A DNA stretch of 5,856 bases from Pseudomonadota bacterium (GTDB taxonomy: Bacteria > Pseudomonadota > Alphaproteobacteria > Rhizobiales > Methylopilaceae), in the NCBI GenBank assembly GCA_023388965.1, contig JAEWFF010000055.1, positions 1-5,856 on the forward strand, given 5' to 3'. Position 1 is the first letter of the stretch, and the number at the start of each line of letters is the position of its first letter. The translations under genes and the position numbers were made by a program. Of the stretch, positions 1 through 4,814 are shown piece after piece. The notes under the pieces are model-generated. The model ran no database searches. It saw only the letters and a list, made by a program, of their open reading frames with translations, and was not told the origin of the DNA.

Positions 1-479
1 TCCTCATCCGTGAACTTGCTGTGGCCAGTGTATATTTCCTGAAGCGCCATCAAGAAGATCATCGTCGTCCGCGTCTCTTCGTCGGCCTGAGCGAGCAGTC
101 GATCCCAAGCATCCGGTCTTAGCCCCATAGCGCGAGTGAAGCCATCGATCCAAGGCTCCCACATCACCTCATCACTGTTGGGGTCAACCTCGTAGATGGG
201 TTCGATCCAAGGTGAGCGGGTCATCGCCTCCGCAACCGAGTTGTAGTGAGCCATGACCGCACCGACCGTGGCTTCGGCGGTTTTCTGATCGGGAAAATTT
301 GCCTCACCTGTCTCTCCCCAGACATGGGACATCCATTCCGAGGGCGGGATCATATCCGGGCAGGCAAGAACACCGACTACGTAGCCATCAAGTTCACTGA
401 GCGTCATGGGCATGTTCTCGATGGGCAGCGCATGCAACAGCGCGCTGAGACGCTCGAGTTCCTGATCGGACTGGTCCAT
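1..479 (-). CDS. UPF0149 / YecA-family protein, 3' end outside the window
   Basis: The gene starts at an ATG (479-477) behind a strong ribosome binding site, GGGAGG at 490-485, five bases before the start. The 159 codons visible run off the left edge without a stop. The segment LDGYVVGVLACPDMIPPSEW (residues about 30-49) followed by VWG is the hallmark of the UPF0149 (YgfB/YecA) family: a short acidic leader, the L-DG-Y signature, then P-P-x-x-W. A second helical part (residues 105-159, EPWIDGFTRAMGLRPDAW) also fits. Many members end in a zinc-binding SEC-C motif; that part would lie beyond position 1 and cannot be checked. Molecular function is not established for most members. A weak promoter candidate on the minus strand is TTGCGG (534-529), 17 bases, TAAAAA (511-506). 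Confidence 0.85.
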   Translation of the reverse strand, partial: MDQSDQELERLSALLHALPIENMPMTLSELDGYVVGVLACPDMIPPSEWMSHVWGETGEANFPDQKTAEATVGAVMAHYNSVAEAMTRSPWIEPIYEVDPNSDEVMWEPWIDGFTRAMGLRPDAWDRLLAQADEETRTTMIFLMALQEIYTGHSKFTDE

Positions 480-508
480 AAATACCTCCCGGTGTTGCTC
501 GGAATTTT

Positions 509-671
509 TTACTCTGCGCGACGCCAACCCGCAATCCGCGCGAAGCCTGCTTCAAGCTCGGACAGGAAGATTGCTGCAGGCACCCCGAATGTCCGCAGTG
601 GTGAAGCCGCGACGTAGCATCAGATCGTCGCGCCAACGTCTGCAAAGTGCCGAGATTTCCGGTGACAGCAT
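509..671 (-). pseudogene. small hypothetical ORF, probably frameshifted
   Basis: Reading from ATG 671, an open frame of 39 codons gives a basic peptide (SALCRRWRDDLMLRRGF at its centre) and stops at 552. Removing one G from the GGGG run on the minus strand (plus-strand CCCC at 583-586) joins this frame to a second one that continues with VPAAIFLSELEAGFARIAGW and ends at TAA 511-509. The joined product would be 53 residues. Both halves look protein-like and the second half has no good start of its own, so a single-base insertion is the simplest reading. I do not recognise the family. There is no obvious Shine-Dalgarno sequence; the 16-base dyad at 673-688 sits directly before the ATG. The ORF lies between the RloB-like gene and the UPF0149 gene, on the same strand. 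Whether it is a real gene is uncertain. Confidence 0.35.
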
Positions 672-672
672 T

Positions 673-688
673 GTTCCGGGGCCGGAAC
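673..688. repeat. inverted repeat GTTCCGG-GG-CCGGAAC
   Basis: A perfect 7-bp inverted repeat with a 2-base centre lies in the 63-bp gap downstream of the RloB-like gene and directly before the ATG of the small ORF at 671. There is no T-run on either side, so it is not a typical intrinsic terminator. It could be an operator or an RNA hairpin. Function is not supported beyond the symmetry. Confidence 0.4.
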
Positions 689-734
689 GCCTATAACGTG
701 ACCCCGGTCCAGCCGAACCCGCTTCCCCCACCGG

Positions 735-1295
735 TCAGGGCGCAATGAGCTTGAGCCGCTTTAGAAGCTCGGCCAGATCCGGCTCAACCCCGGCTGCCCG
801 CAACACGTGATCGAGCCCGATCCTTCTCTGAAGCTCCGCCGCCGACATGTTCTTGTGATAGCCGGCCCAGAGGGCGGAAAGCGCGGCTAGTGACCTGCCA
901 CGGGGCGGGTCATCATGTTCGTGACCGGCGAAATGGCGAAGCAAGAGGCCTTCGAAATCCGGGCGCTGCCAGATCGCGATCATCCCGCTCCGGGCCAGGA
1001 TCGCCCTCGCCTCGAAGCCGCCGTCCGGTAGCTCCGGCAACCGGTCAGTATCCAGCATGACCGCCTGCGCCGTGAATGGGCCGCCCCGCCTGATCTCTTC
1101 CGCCAGCTTGCGCTCCGCCTTCTTCGCGAGCTCTAGCGGGTCGCCGGCCGGCTGGAGGTTAACAGGGACCACATGAATCTTGGCTCCGTTCGCTTCAACC
1201 AGCCGCTGAAGCAGGGCGCCATAGCCCTGCTCGCTCTCCCCTTCGCAACCTAGGAAGACCCTTGCCCGCCGCTCTATGACCCGACGCCCCCTCAT
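735..1295 (-). CDS. RloB / AbiLii-like TOPRIM-type protein (partner of the AAA15 ATPase)
   Basis: A 186-residue protein of the RloB-like family, which belongs to the TOPRIM nuclease/primase fold. The family pattern is visible in order: a basic N-terminus, the strand and acidic turn VFLGCEGESEQGY (residues 13-25, with the conserved Glu in CEGE), a GDP-L segment (51-54), a second acidic site MLDTDR (80-85, D-x-D), and RPDFEGLLLRHF (111-122), matching the conserved P-x-F-E-x-x-L-L-x-H-F of RloB proteins. It is slightly shorter than many members (about 200 or more). The ATG at 1295 overlaps the TGA of the upstream ATPase gene as ATGA, so the two are probably translationally coupled. Such pairs (AbiLi/AbiLii of lactococci, RloA/RloB of restriction-linked loci) act or are predicted to act in phage defence: the ATPase senses or gates, the TOPRIM protein cuts nucleic acid. 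Family membership is seen; a defence role here is inferred. Confidence 0.87.
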   Translation of the reverse strand: MRGRRVIERRARVFLGCEGESEQGYGALLQRLVEANGAKIHVVPVNLQPAGDPLELAKKAERKLAEEIRRGGPFTAQAVMLDTDRLPELPDGGFEARAILARSGMIAIWQRPDFEGLLLRHFAGHEHDDPPRGRSLAALSALWAGYHKNMSAAELQRRIGLDHVLRAAGVEPDLAELLKRLKLIAP

Positions 1296-2503
1296 CCGAT
1301 GCTCGGGACCCCGCCGTAGACCCCGCCGAGGTAGTTCTGCAGGAAATTCTCGTCGCGTCGGATCCCCTTGATGTCGCCGAGGCCATAGATCTGGGTCGCC
1401 CCGTCCGGCGCCTTCTCACAGAAAAGGACCTCTTCCTTCAGGAGCCCGTCGAGCAGGGACACGGCGTGGCAGCTCATCCAAAGCTGCGCGCCATAGGGAT
1501 TTCGCTCCGGGTCCGCGAACCATCGAAGGATCTCCGGGAGGACGGACGGGTGAATCGCCACGTCCAGTTCGTCGATCACCGCCACCCCACCGAGCGCCAG
1601 CGCCCGGTGGATGGTGGGGTAGATCCGGAAAAACTGCTGGGTCCCGTGGCTTTCGAAGAACATCCGGATCGGCTGGTCGAGCCCGACATGCGTGAAGCTC
1701 GCCACCGGCCCGCCATTCTCCGCCAGGATCTGGACCTGGTCGACCCCTAGATCGATGCGCCGGATGTCACGGTTCAGTGCGCTCAAGAGCTCCGGATTTC
1801 GCGCGTAGCCGGTCAGCAGGTCGAAGTCGTTCCGCTCAAACCGGGTCAGCAAGATGTTCGTGTCTACCGCGTTCGCAGCCTGCAAGAAGCTCAGCGCCAA
1901 CCGGTTGTTGAGCTGTCCCAGCGTGGCGATGACGCTCGCGTCCGGCCGCAAAATGCTTTCGAGAACGGTGAGCTCCCGTCCAAGCCCGACCCAGGGCGCG
2001 ACCTTCACCGCTCCCGCCCCGTCGCGCTCGAACACACGAACCAACCTGGCCGAGCCGCCCGGACGATAGTGCAGGCTCTCGTGAAGAACCCGGTCTTCCC
2101 CGCCGCTTCGGGTGCCGAGCTCAAGTGAGTAGACGTACGGGCAGGTTTTCGTCGCCCCATCGGTGAGAGGCTCCTCAAGCCCCGCGAAGGTGATCGACAG
2201 CTTGGTAGGCATTGAGCCCTGGGCCTCGGTCAGAAACTTCTGGTAGGGTAGAAGGGTCCGCGCCTTGTGCTCGAAGCTGAACTGCACGAACCAGCTGAGG
2301 AAAGCGATAGCCCGCAGGACGTTCGACTTGCCCGAGGCGTTTGCCCCGTAAATGGCGATCACCCGGGGCGCACGATCCTCCGACCCGTCGTGGATCTTGA
2401 CGAGCCGTCCGGCCTCCTCAGGAACTTTTCGTCCGACGGTCAGGTCAATCACCTGCGGCTCCCGAACAGAGTAGAAGTTCGCGATTTCGAGCTTATAGAT
2501 CAT
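1292..2503 (-). CDS. AAA15 / RloA (AbiLi)-like ABC-type ATPase
   Basis: A 403-residue SMC/ABC-like ATPase of the AAA15 group. Visible motifs: N-terminal IANFYSVREP strand typical of the family; Walker A GANASGKS (53-60); ABC-like signature ESHGTQQFF (284-292); Walker B VAVIDELD (307-314) with catalytic Glu in DELD; H-loop region SCHAVSLLD (344-352); and C-terminal RRDENFLQNYLGGVYGGVP (382-400), usual for RloA-type proteins. The middle carries the expected insertion between Walker A and signature. I start it at ATG 2503 rather than the in-frame GTG at 2521, because GGAGG (2513-2509) lies five bases before that ATG and would be inside the coding region of the longer form. The stop overlaps the RloB-like gene by four bases (ATGA), so this is a two-gene operon of the AbiL/RloAB type. 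The role in phage defence is inferred from the pairing. Confidence 0.94.
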   Translation of the reverse strand: MIYKLEIANFYSVREPQVIDLTVGRKVPEEAGRLVKIHDGSEDRAPRVIAIYGANASGKSNVLRAIAFLSWFVQFSFEHKARTLLPYQKFLTEAQGSMPTKLSITFAGLEEPLTDGATKTCPYVYSLELGTRSGGEDRVLHESLHYRPGGSARLVRVFERDGAGAVKVAPWVGLGRELTVLESILRPDASVIATLGQLNNRLALSFLQAANAVDTNILLTRFERNDFDLLTGYARNPELLSALNRDIRRIDLGVDQVQILAENGGPVASFTHVGLDQPIRMFFESHGTQQFFRIYPTIHRALALGGVAVIDELDVAIHPSVLPEILRWFADPERNPYGAQLWMSCHAVSLLDGLLKEEVLFCEKAPDGATQIYGLGDIKGIRRDENFLQNYLGGVYGGVPSIG

Positions 2504-2504
2504 C

Positions 2505-2520
2505 TGGCCCTCCAAGGCCA
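2505..2520 (-). promoter_or_regulatory. ribosome binding site of the ATPase gene, inside a small hairpin
   Basis: On the minus strand GGAGG (2513-2509) sits five bases before ATG 2503 and decides that start. The arms TGGCC (2505-2509) and GGCCA (2516-2520) are a perfect 5-bp inverted repeat whose 6-base loop is TTGGAG, so most of the Shine-Dalgarno sequence is in the loop or closing base pairs. This could modulate translation, but a 5-bp stem is modest. Confidence 0.5.
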
Positions 2521-2549
2521 CATGTAGGCAATCAGGAGGACGCTTTCAA
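2521..2549 (-). promoter_or_regulatory. candidate promoter of the ATPase/RloB-like operon
   Basis: On the minus strand TTGAAA (2549-2544) is followed after 17 bases by TACATG (2526-2521). The -35 box is good (5 of 6) and the spacing ideal, but the -10 box matches only 3 of 6. The predicted transcript would start only a dozen bases before the coding region. It uses the same TTGAAA plus 17-base arrangement as the toxin-antitoxin promoter at 3429-3457. Confidence 0.3.
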
Positions 2550-2762
2550 CGATATTTCCCCAAAATCGCCTCTCAGTTAGCGAATTCTGGCGATCTATGG
2601 CGCAGCTGCTACCCCGCGCTGCTGTCAGACTGCTTTCTGCCCAGTTGGTCGATCCTGCGGTAATGCAACTAATCCTGATGCAGAAGGGCGAACGGCCGCT
2701 AGGTCAGCCATGGCTGTCTCGCGCAGATTTCGCTGCGCTCGGGCTGAGCGACGGCATTGGAG

Positions 2763-2781
2763 AATGCTGCTGTGCAGCATT
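2763..2781. repeat. hairpin AATGCTGC-TGT-GCAGCATT
   Basis: A perfect 8-bp inverted repeat with a 3-base loop, about 40 bases beyond the stop of the RelE/ParE gene. The 7-mer TTGGAGA occurs on both sides of it (2757-2763 and 2781-2787) in direct orientation. There is no T-run, so it is not a classical terminator, though it could stabilise the 3' end of the toxin-antitoxin mRNA. Confidence 0.5.
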
Positions 2782-2799
2782 TGGAGAGTCTGATCGACC

Positions 2800-2817
2800 G
2801 CAATGGGCCGACATTGC
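2800..2817. repeat. hairpin GCAATG-GGCCGA-CATTGC
   Basis: A perfect 6-bp inverted repeat with a 6-base loop, starting five bases after the toxin stop codon. With the hairpin at 2763-2781 it forms a tandem pair of stems at the 3' end of the toxin-antitoxin operon. No T-run follows. Confidence 0.4.
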
Positions 2818-2821
2818 TCCG

Positions 2822-3139
2822 CTATCGCCTTCTCGCACGGCTGCGCATGACCCAATCCGCACCGCCATAAGTGACAGCGTAGATCAGCACTTCGCCTGCG
2901 TCATCATCGACCACGAAGGCAATGACGGCTTTTCGGCCAGCGGGGATTGCACGCAAGCCGGGGGCGATCTCATCCCGGAGGCTGCCCTTGTGCGGCGTGG
3001 CCTTCAGCGTGGCGATGGCCGCCTCGATCTCGGCCAGTTTGCGGGCGGCCACATCGGGCCCGGCATAGTCGAGGATCCAGTGGGCGATGGCGTCGAGGTC
3101 ACGCGCAACGAGCGGGTGGAATCGGATGCGGTAATTCAC
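2822..3139 (-). CDS. parE: RelE/ParE-family toxin of a type II toxin-antitoxin system
   Basis: A 105-residue protein with the complete RelE/ParE fold pattern: YRIRFHPLVARDLDAIAHWI (residues 3-22, the strand and A-x-x-DL helix), a second helix with AARKLAEIEAAIATL, then KGSLRDEIAPGLRAIPAG with the conserved G-LR, and strands VIAFVVDDD and VLIYAVTYGG. The length is typical. The start is GTG at 3139, overlapping the TGA of the antitoxin gene as GTGA, which is the common arrangement for antitoxin-first pairs. ParE toxins poison DNA gyrase while RelE toxins cleave mRNA; the sequence alone does not say which applies. The pairing with a ParD-type ribbon-helix-helix antitoxin favours ParE. Confidence 0.93.
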   Translation of the reverse strand: MNYRIRFHPLVARDLDAIAHWILDYAGPDVAARKLAEIEAAIATLKATPHKGSLRDEIAPGLRAIPAGRKAVIAFVVDDDAGEVLIYAVTYGGADWVMRSRARRR

Positions 3140-3405
3140 GCGCCACGGGCCGCCCCGATGGTCGAGCGGGCAGCGGCGAAGGCATCGTCCTGGTCGATGA
3201 AGGCGGCGCGCGGCGTTTCCATTCGGGCACGGATTTCCTGCGCGAGGGCAGAGAGGGCCACCTCACGTTCCTGTTCGTCCTGCATCATCTGTTCCAGCGC
3301 AGCCGCAACCGCGGCGCTCTGGGTCGCGAACACACCCTGCCCGACCTTTTCGGAAAGGAACTGGTGGTGGCGGTCGGTGAAGCTGAGGGTGGTTTTGACG
3401 GTCAT
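3136..3405 (-). CDS. parD: ParD-like antitoxin (ribbon-helix-helix)
   Basis: An 89-residue protein. The N-terminal MTVKTTLSFTDRHHQFL is a ribbon-helix-helix DNA-binding strand and helix of the ParD/CopG type. It is followed by GVFATQSAAVAAALEQMM (about residues 24-41), matching the ParD pattern of aromatic residue, T-x-S and a long alanine-rich helix. The charged C-terminal half should be the toxin-binding tail. I chose ATG 3405 over the in-frame TTG at 3417 because GGAGG (3415-3411) is five bases before the ATG. The antitoxin comes first and overlaps the toxin gene by four bases. A palindrome at 3420-3434 overlapping the promoter is the likely binding site of this protein, so the operon is probably autorepressed. 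Confidence 0.92.
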   Translation of the reverse strand: MTVKTTLSFTDRHHQFLSEKVGQGVFATQSAAVAAALEQMMQDEQEREVALSALAQEIRARMETPRAAFIDQDDAFAAARSTIGAARGA

Positions 3406-3410
3406 CCGCG

Positions 3411-3415
3411 CCTCC
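3411..3415 (-). promoter_or_regulatory. ribosome binding site deciding the antitoxin start
   Basis: GGAGG on the minus strand, five bases before ATG 3405. The context CCTTGGAGG plus five bases plus ATGA is the same as in front of the AAA15 ATPase gene. Confidence 0.8.
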
Positions 3416-3419
3416 AAGG

Positions 3420-3434
3420 TATGACTGAGTCATA
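3420..3434. promoter_or_regulatory. palindromic operator of the toxin-antitoxin operon
   Basis: TATGACT-G-AGTCATA is a perfect 7-1-7 palindrome lying between the antitoxin ribosome binding site and the -35 box, and it covers the -10 box. Ribbon-helix-helix antitoxins repress their own operon by binding such short dyads, so this is the probable ParD operator (inference from position and symmetry). Confidence 0.7.
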
Positions 3435-3457
3435 TAGCAAGGGGGTGATGGTTTCAA
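3429..3457 (-). promoter_or_regulatory. promoter of the toxin-antitoxin operon
   Basis: On the minus strand TTGAAA (3457-3452; 5 of 6 to consensus), a 17-base spacer and TATGAC (3434-3429; 4 of 6). The -10 box is half of the palindrome 3420-3434. The predicted leader is about 18-20 bases and holds the GGAGG site. Confidence 0.6.
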
Positions 3458-3498
3458 TGGCGACAGAAGCGCCGCAGCTGTTGATCGCGCCCGCATGC

Positions 3499-3524
3499 AA
3501 AAAGCCCCCTGGGTTTAAGGGGGC
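3499..3524 (-). terminator. intrinsic terminator, minus strand
   Basis: On the minus strand GCCCCCT (3524-3518), a 7-base loop, AGGGGGC (3510-3504) and then five T's (3503-3499). This stops transcripts arriving from the right and lies just upstream of the toxin-antitoxin promoter. Its place about 95-120 bases beyond the tRNA 3' end suggests it was the terminator of the original tRNA-fMet gene, now cut off from its 5' half. The plus-strand reading has no T-run. Confidence 0.85.
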
Positions 3525-3533
3525 CTTGCAAAA

Positions 3534-3552
3534 CGTTGACTTGGCGTTGACT
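3534..3552. repeat. tandem repeat of CGTTGACT (11-bp period), candidate integrase arm site
   Basis: CGTTGACT-TGG-CGTTGACT: two copies of an 8-mer one helical turn apart. A near copy, GTTGAT-GTGGC-GTTGAT, lies at 3806-3822 on the other side of the tRNA fragment in the same orientation. Tandem short repeats near an attachment core are typical of arm-type binding sites of tyrosine integrases. Function is inferred from position and pattern only. Confidence 0.5.
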
Positions 3553-3594
3553 CGTTTTTGCGCGGGTCATACACAAGTGTTTTTATCTTATTCT

Positions 3595-3611
3595 AACCAT
3601 TTGTAATGGTT
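3595..3611. repeat. hairpin AACCATT-TGT-AATGGTT next to the tRNA 3' end
   Basis: A perfect 7-bp inverted repeat with a 3-base loop in AT-rich sequence, eight bases from the tRNA fragment. On the plus strand it is followed by TGTATTTTTT, which gives it a weak terminator look in that direction, although no plus-strand gene precedes it. It may instead be a recombination-protein site of the attachment region. Confidence 0.4.
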
Positions 3612-3619
3612 GTATTTTT

Positions 3620-3666
3620 TGGTTGCGGGGACAGGATTTGAACCTGTGACCTTCAGGTTATGAGCC
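3620..3666 (-). other. probable attachment core (att) from tRNA-fMet
   Basis: The 47 bases with unbroken tRNA identity run from the anticodon arm to CCA. Tyrosine integrases that use tRNA genes usually recombine in the anticodon loop and leave exactly such a 3' fragment at the far end of the island. Because the fragment reads right to left, the island end should be on the right (>3666) and the former tRNA downstream flank on the left (<3620). No integrase gene is visible in the window. Confidence 0.65.
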
Positions 3667-3678
3667 GAAATCCCCGCG
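3620..3678 (-). tRNA. defective initiator tRNA-fMet (CAT): 3' part intact, D-arm missing
   Basis: On the minus strand the sequence from GGCTCATAACC (anticodon CAT with its loop) through the T-arm (GGTTCAAATCC) to the acceptor CCCCGCAACCA is that of a bacterial initiator tRNA. Upstream of 3666 the match breaks: only ATTTC and then CGCGGGG (3678-3672) follow. CGCGGGG is exactly the 5' acceptor strand of initiator tRNA, with its C1 opposite A72. The whole D-arm and half of the anticodon stem are therefore replaced by five bases. At 59 bases it cannot be a normal working tRNA. It is either an attachment-site copy of the tRNA 3' end or a tRNA with an internal deletion. The chromosome must carry an intact copy elsewhere. 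Confidence 0.85.
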
Positions 3679-3752
3679 ATTCCAAAAGCTTAATAAAAAC
3701 AGGTACTTAGCTCCAAGCCTTTGATTGGGCGATATTTTCACCCTCGCAAGCA

Positions 3753-4010
3753 TCAGCATTCGCCCGGATTTACCGGCAGAACCATCGCGAAACACGCAGT
3801 CGCAGGTTGATGTGGCGTTGATGTAAGCTGATCGATGATGCGCTGATCATAATCGCTTTCGGCCCAGAGCCTACCTTCGAGGCATGGTAGAACGCGGCAG
3901 CGCAGCTTCACCAGACCGGCCATTCGCCGCAGATGCTCAATCTGCCCGCCGTCTGATGTCGGTAGTGCGAGACAATGACGAGACCTCTCTCGCTTTACTG
4001 GCGCTTCCAC
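3753..4010 (-). CDS. doubtful small hypothetical ORF
   Basis: An open frame of 85 codons from a GTG at 4010, 30 bases after the DUF1828 stop and on the same strand. The middle reads like protein (SDGGQIEHLRRMAGLVKLR, then ESDYDQRIIDQL) but no family is recognised. There is no Shine-Dalgarno sequence before the GTG. The frame also runs over the tandem repeat 3806-3824, thought to be an integrase site. It could be a third operon gene, a remnant of a longer one, or chance. Confidence 0.3.
   Translation of the reverse strand: MEAPVKRERSRHCLALPTSDGGQIEHLRRMAGLVKLRCRVLPCLEGRLWAESDYDQRIIDQLTSTPHQPATACFAMVLPVNPGEC
3806..3824. repeat. tandem repeat GTTGATGTGGCGTTGATGT, second candidate arm site
   Basis: Two GTTGATGT units with 11-bp period. 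Aligned with 3535-3553 it matches at 15 of 19 positions in the same orientation, with the central TGGCGTTGA identical. It lies about 130 bases to the right of the tRNA remnant; the other copy lies about 70 bases to its left. Confidence 0.5.
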
Positions 4011-4040
4011 AAACTTTTTAGATTTCCGATTTTCTGGCTT

Positions 4041-4814
4041 TCACGCCTTCAAAAGCTGACCGATCTTCGCAAGGACTTCATCTGGCCCCCCCGCCCAGTC
4101 TGCGATCTCAATACCAGAGCTGTTCATGGCTCGACGACGCGTCTTAGGCTTTACCTTGCTTTGCATGAAGTCTTCAAAGACTACCACCGGTACTGTCTTC
4201 ATCTCACCGCCATCCTTAAACACCTGCTCTGTCAGCAGCGCTTCGAGAACGTTCACCTCGCTCGTTGCAGCATACACAGCCGCCTGAATCTTAGCATCGC
4301 GGATGATAACATCAGCGGTGTATTCCTTGTGCTCCTTGGACAGGGCTTCTCGCTCACCAACATGGAAACGCGACCCAAAGCGCTCCTTGATCGCCTCAGT
4401 AAGCTCCTCACGGAACGCGTTGCTGACCCTTTCGCGTGACAGAAACGCAAGGTCCTGGATGCGGTTCAAAAACGACATGAACCTGACGGCTGCACCACCC
4501 AGGTTCGCTTCCTCGGTCCAATCGCTGAAGAAAAGGGAATTCTCCTCGTCAAATGCGATACCGTGCTCGATCGCGAGCTGTCTCATCGCGTCCATCTTCG
4601 TATCGGTCGTGAGGTCACCGGCAACATCCTCAAGAAGAGCCAGCGTATCGCCCCCATCACGCATGCGGACCAGACCATCTGATTTCTCGCCGAACACGAC
4701 CAACGGTTCGCCATGCAGCCAGCTAAAGGGAGTCTTGATCGCATAGCCCAGCGGGATCTCTCGGACGGAGAGACCCTCACAGAAGGCAGCGCAGATCTTT
4801 TTCTGCACGGTCAT
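4041..4814 (-). CDS. DUF1828 domain protein
   Basis: A 257-residue soluble protein with no signal peptide or membrane segment. The N-terminal half shows the DUF1828 pattern: ICAAFCEGLSVREIP (residues 7-21), GEPLVVFGEKSDGLVRMRDG (35-54) and GDTLALLEDVAG, i.e. a beta strand, then D-G-G-D-T-L before a helix. The second half (about 125-255: a helix with FREELTEAI, then KEYTADVII, AAVYAATSEVNVLEALL and TVPVVVFEDF) looks like the C-terminal domain usual in full-length members of about 250-260 residues, so the protein appears complete. Biochemical function is unknown. The ATG at 4814 overlaps the stop of the upstream 160-aa gene as ATGA, showing a tight two-gene operon. Base composition is lower in GC than the RloAB/ParDE side. 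Confidence 0.85.
   Translation of the reverse strand: MTVQKKICAAFCEGLSVREIPLGYAIKTPFSWLHGEPLVVFGEKSDGLVRMRDGGDTLALLEDVAGDLTTDTKMDAMRQLAIEHGIAFDEENSLFFSDWTEEANLGGAAVRFMSFLNRIQDLAFLSRERVSNAFREELTEAIKERFGSRFHVGEREALSKEHKEYTADVIIRDAKIQAAVYAATSEVNVLEALLTEQVFKDGGEMKTVPVVVFEDFMQSKVKPKTRRRAMNSSGIEIADWAGGPDEVLAKIGQLLKA

Larger units (their letters stand above)
2550..2821. other. non-coding interval between the toxin gene and the ATPase operon
   Basis: No convincing gene is visible in these 270 bases. Open frames on both strands cross it (for example minus 2855-2625 and plus from 2597), but their predicted peptides are low-complexity, lack ribosome binding sites and run over the toxin gene. The interval holds two perfect hairpins (2763-2781 and 2800-2817) near the toxin stop and an imperfect pair ATCGCC/GGCGAT around 2566-2593. 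It may be degenerate intergenic or element-derived sequence. Confidence 0.5.
3679..4040. other. junction-side interval with no secure gene
   Basis: Between the tRNA fragment and the DUF1828 gene there is AT-rich sequence up to about 3750, then the doubtful minus-strand ORF 3753-4010, which contains the second tandem repeat 3806-3824. No clear promoter or terminator was found. The absence of a T-rich hairpin after the DUF1828 stop means that operon may read on towards the terminator at 3499-3524. Confidence 0.45.

Noticed and set aside
246..617. Plus-strand open frame of 123 codons opposite the UPF0149 gene
   Set aside because: Antisense to a recognised family with a strong ribosome binding site; its peptide resembles nothing.
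735..2503. PARIS (AriA/AriB) or Gabija/OLD-type system
   Set aside because: The small partner shows the RloB pattern (CEGE, D-x-D, P-x-F-E-x-x-L-L-x-H-F) rather than a DUF4435 protein, there is no helicase partner, and the ATPase lacks a fused TOPRIM domain.
2625..2855. Minus-strand open frame of 76 codons in the gap after the toxin
   Set aside because: Overlaps the end of the toxin gene in another frame, has no ribosome binding site, and its middle is formed by hairpin sequence.
2597..3424. Long plus-strand open frame (275 codons) across the toxin-antitoxin genes
   Set aside because: It is antisense to two clearly recognised genes, has no family motifs and contains low-complexity stretches; it is a shadow of GC-rich minus-strand coding sequence.
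3595..3620. Plus-strand intrinsic terminator at the AACCATT/AATGGTT hairpin
   Set aside because: The stem is AT-rich, the T-run is offset by four bases, and no plus-strand gene precedes it; listed as a repeat only.
3620..3710. A complete tRNA-Met gene
   Set aside because: The D-arm and the 5' half of the anticodon stem are missing; only the 3' part and a possible 5' acceptor strand are present.
4303..4746. Plus-strand open frame of 147 codons opposite DUF1828
   Set aside because: Serine-rich antisense shadow without a ribosome binding site.
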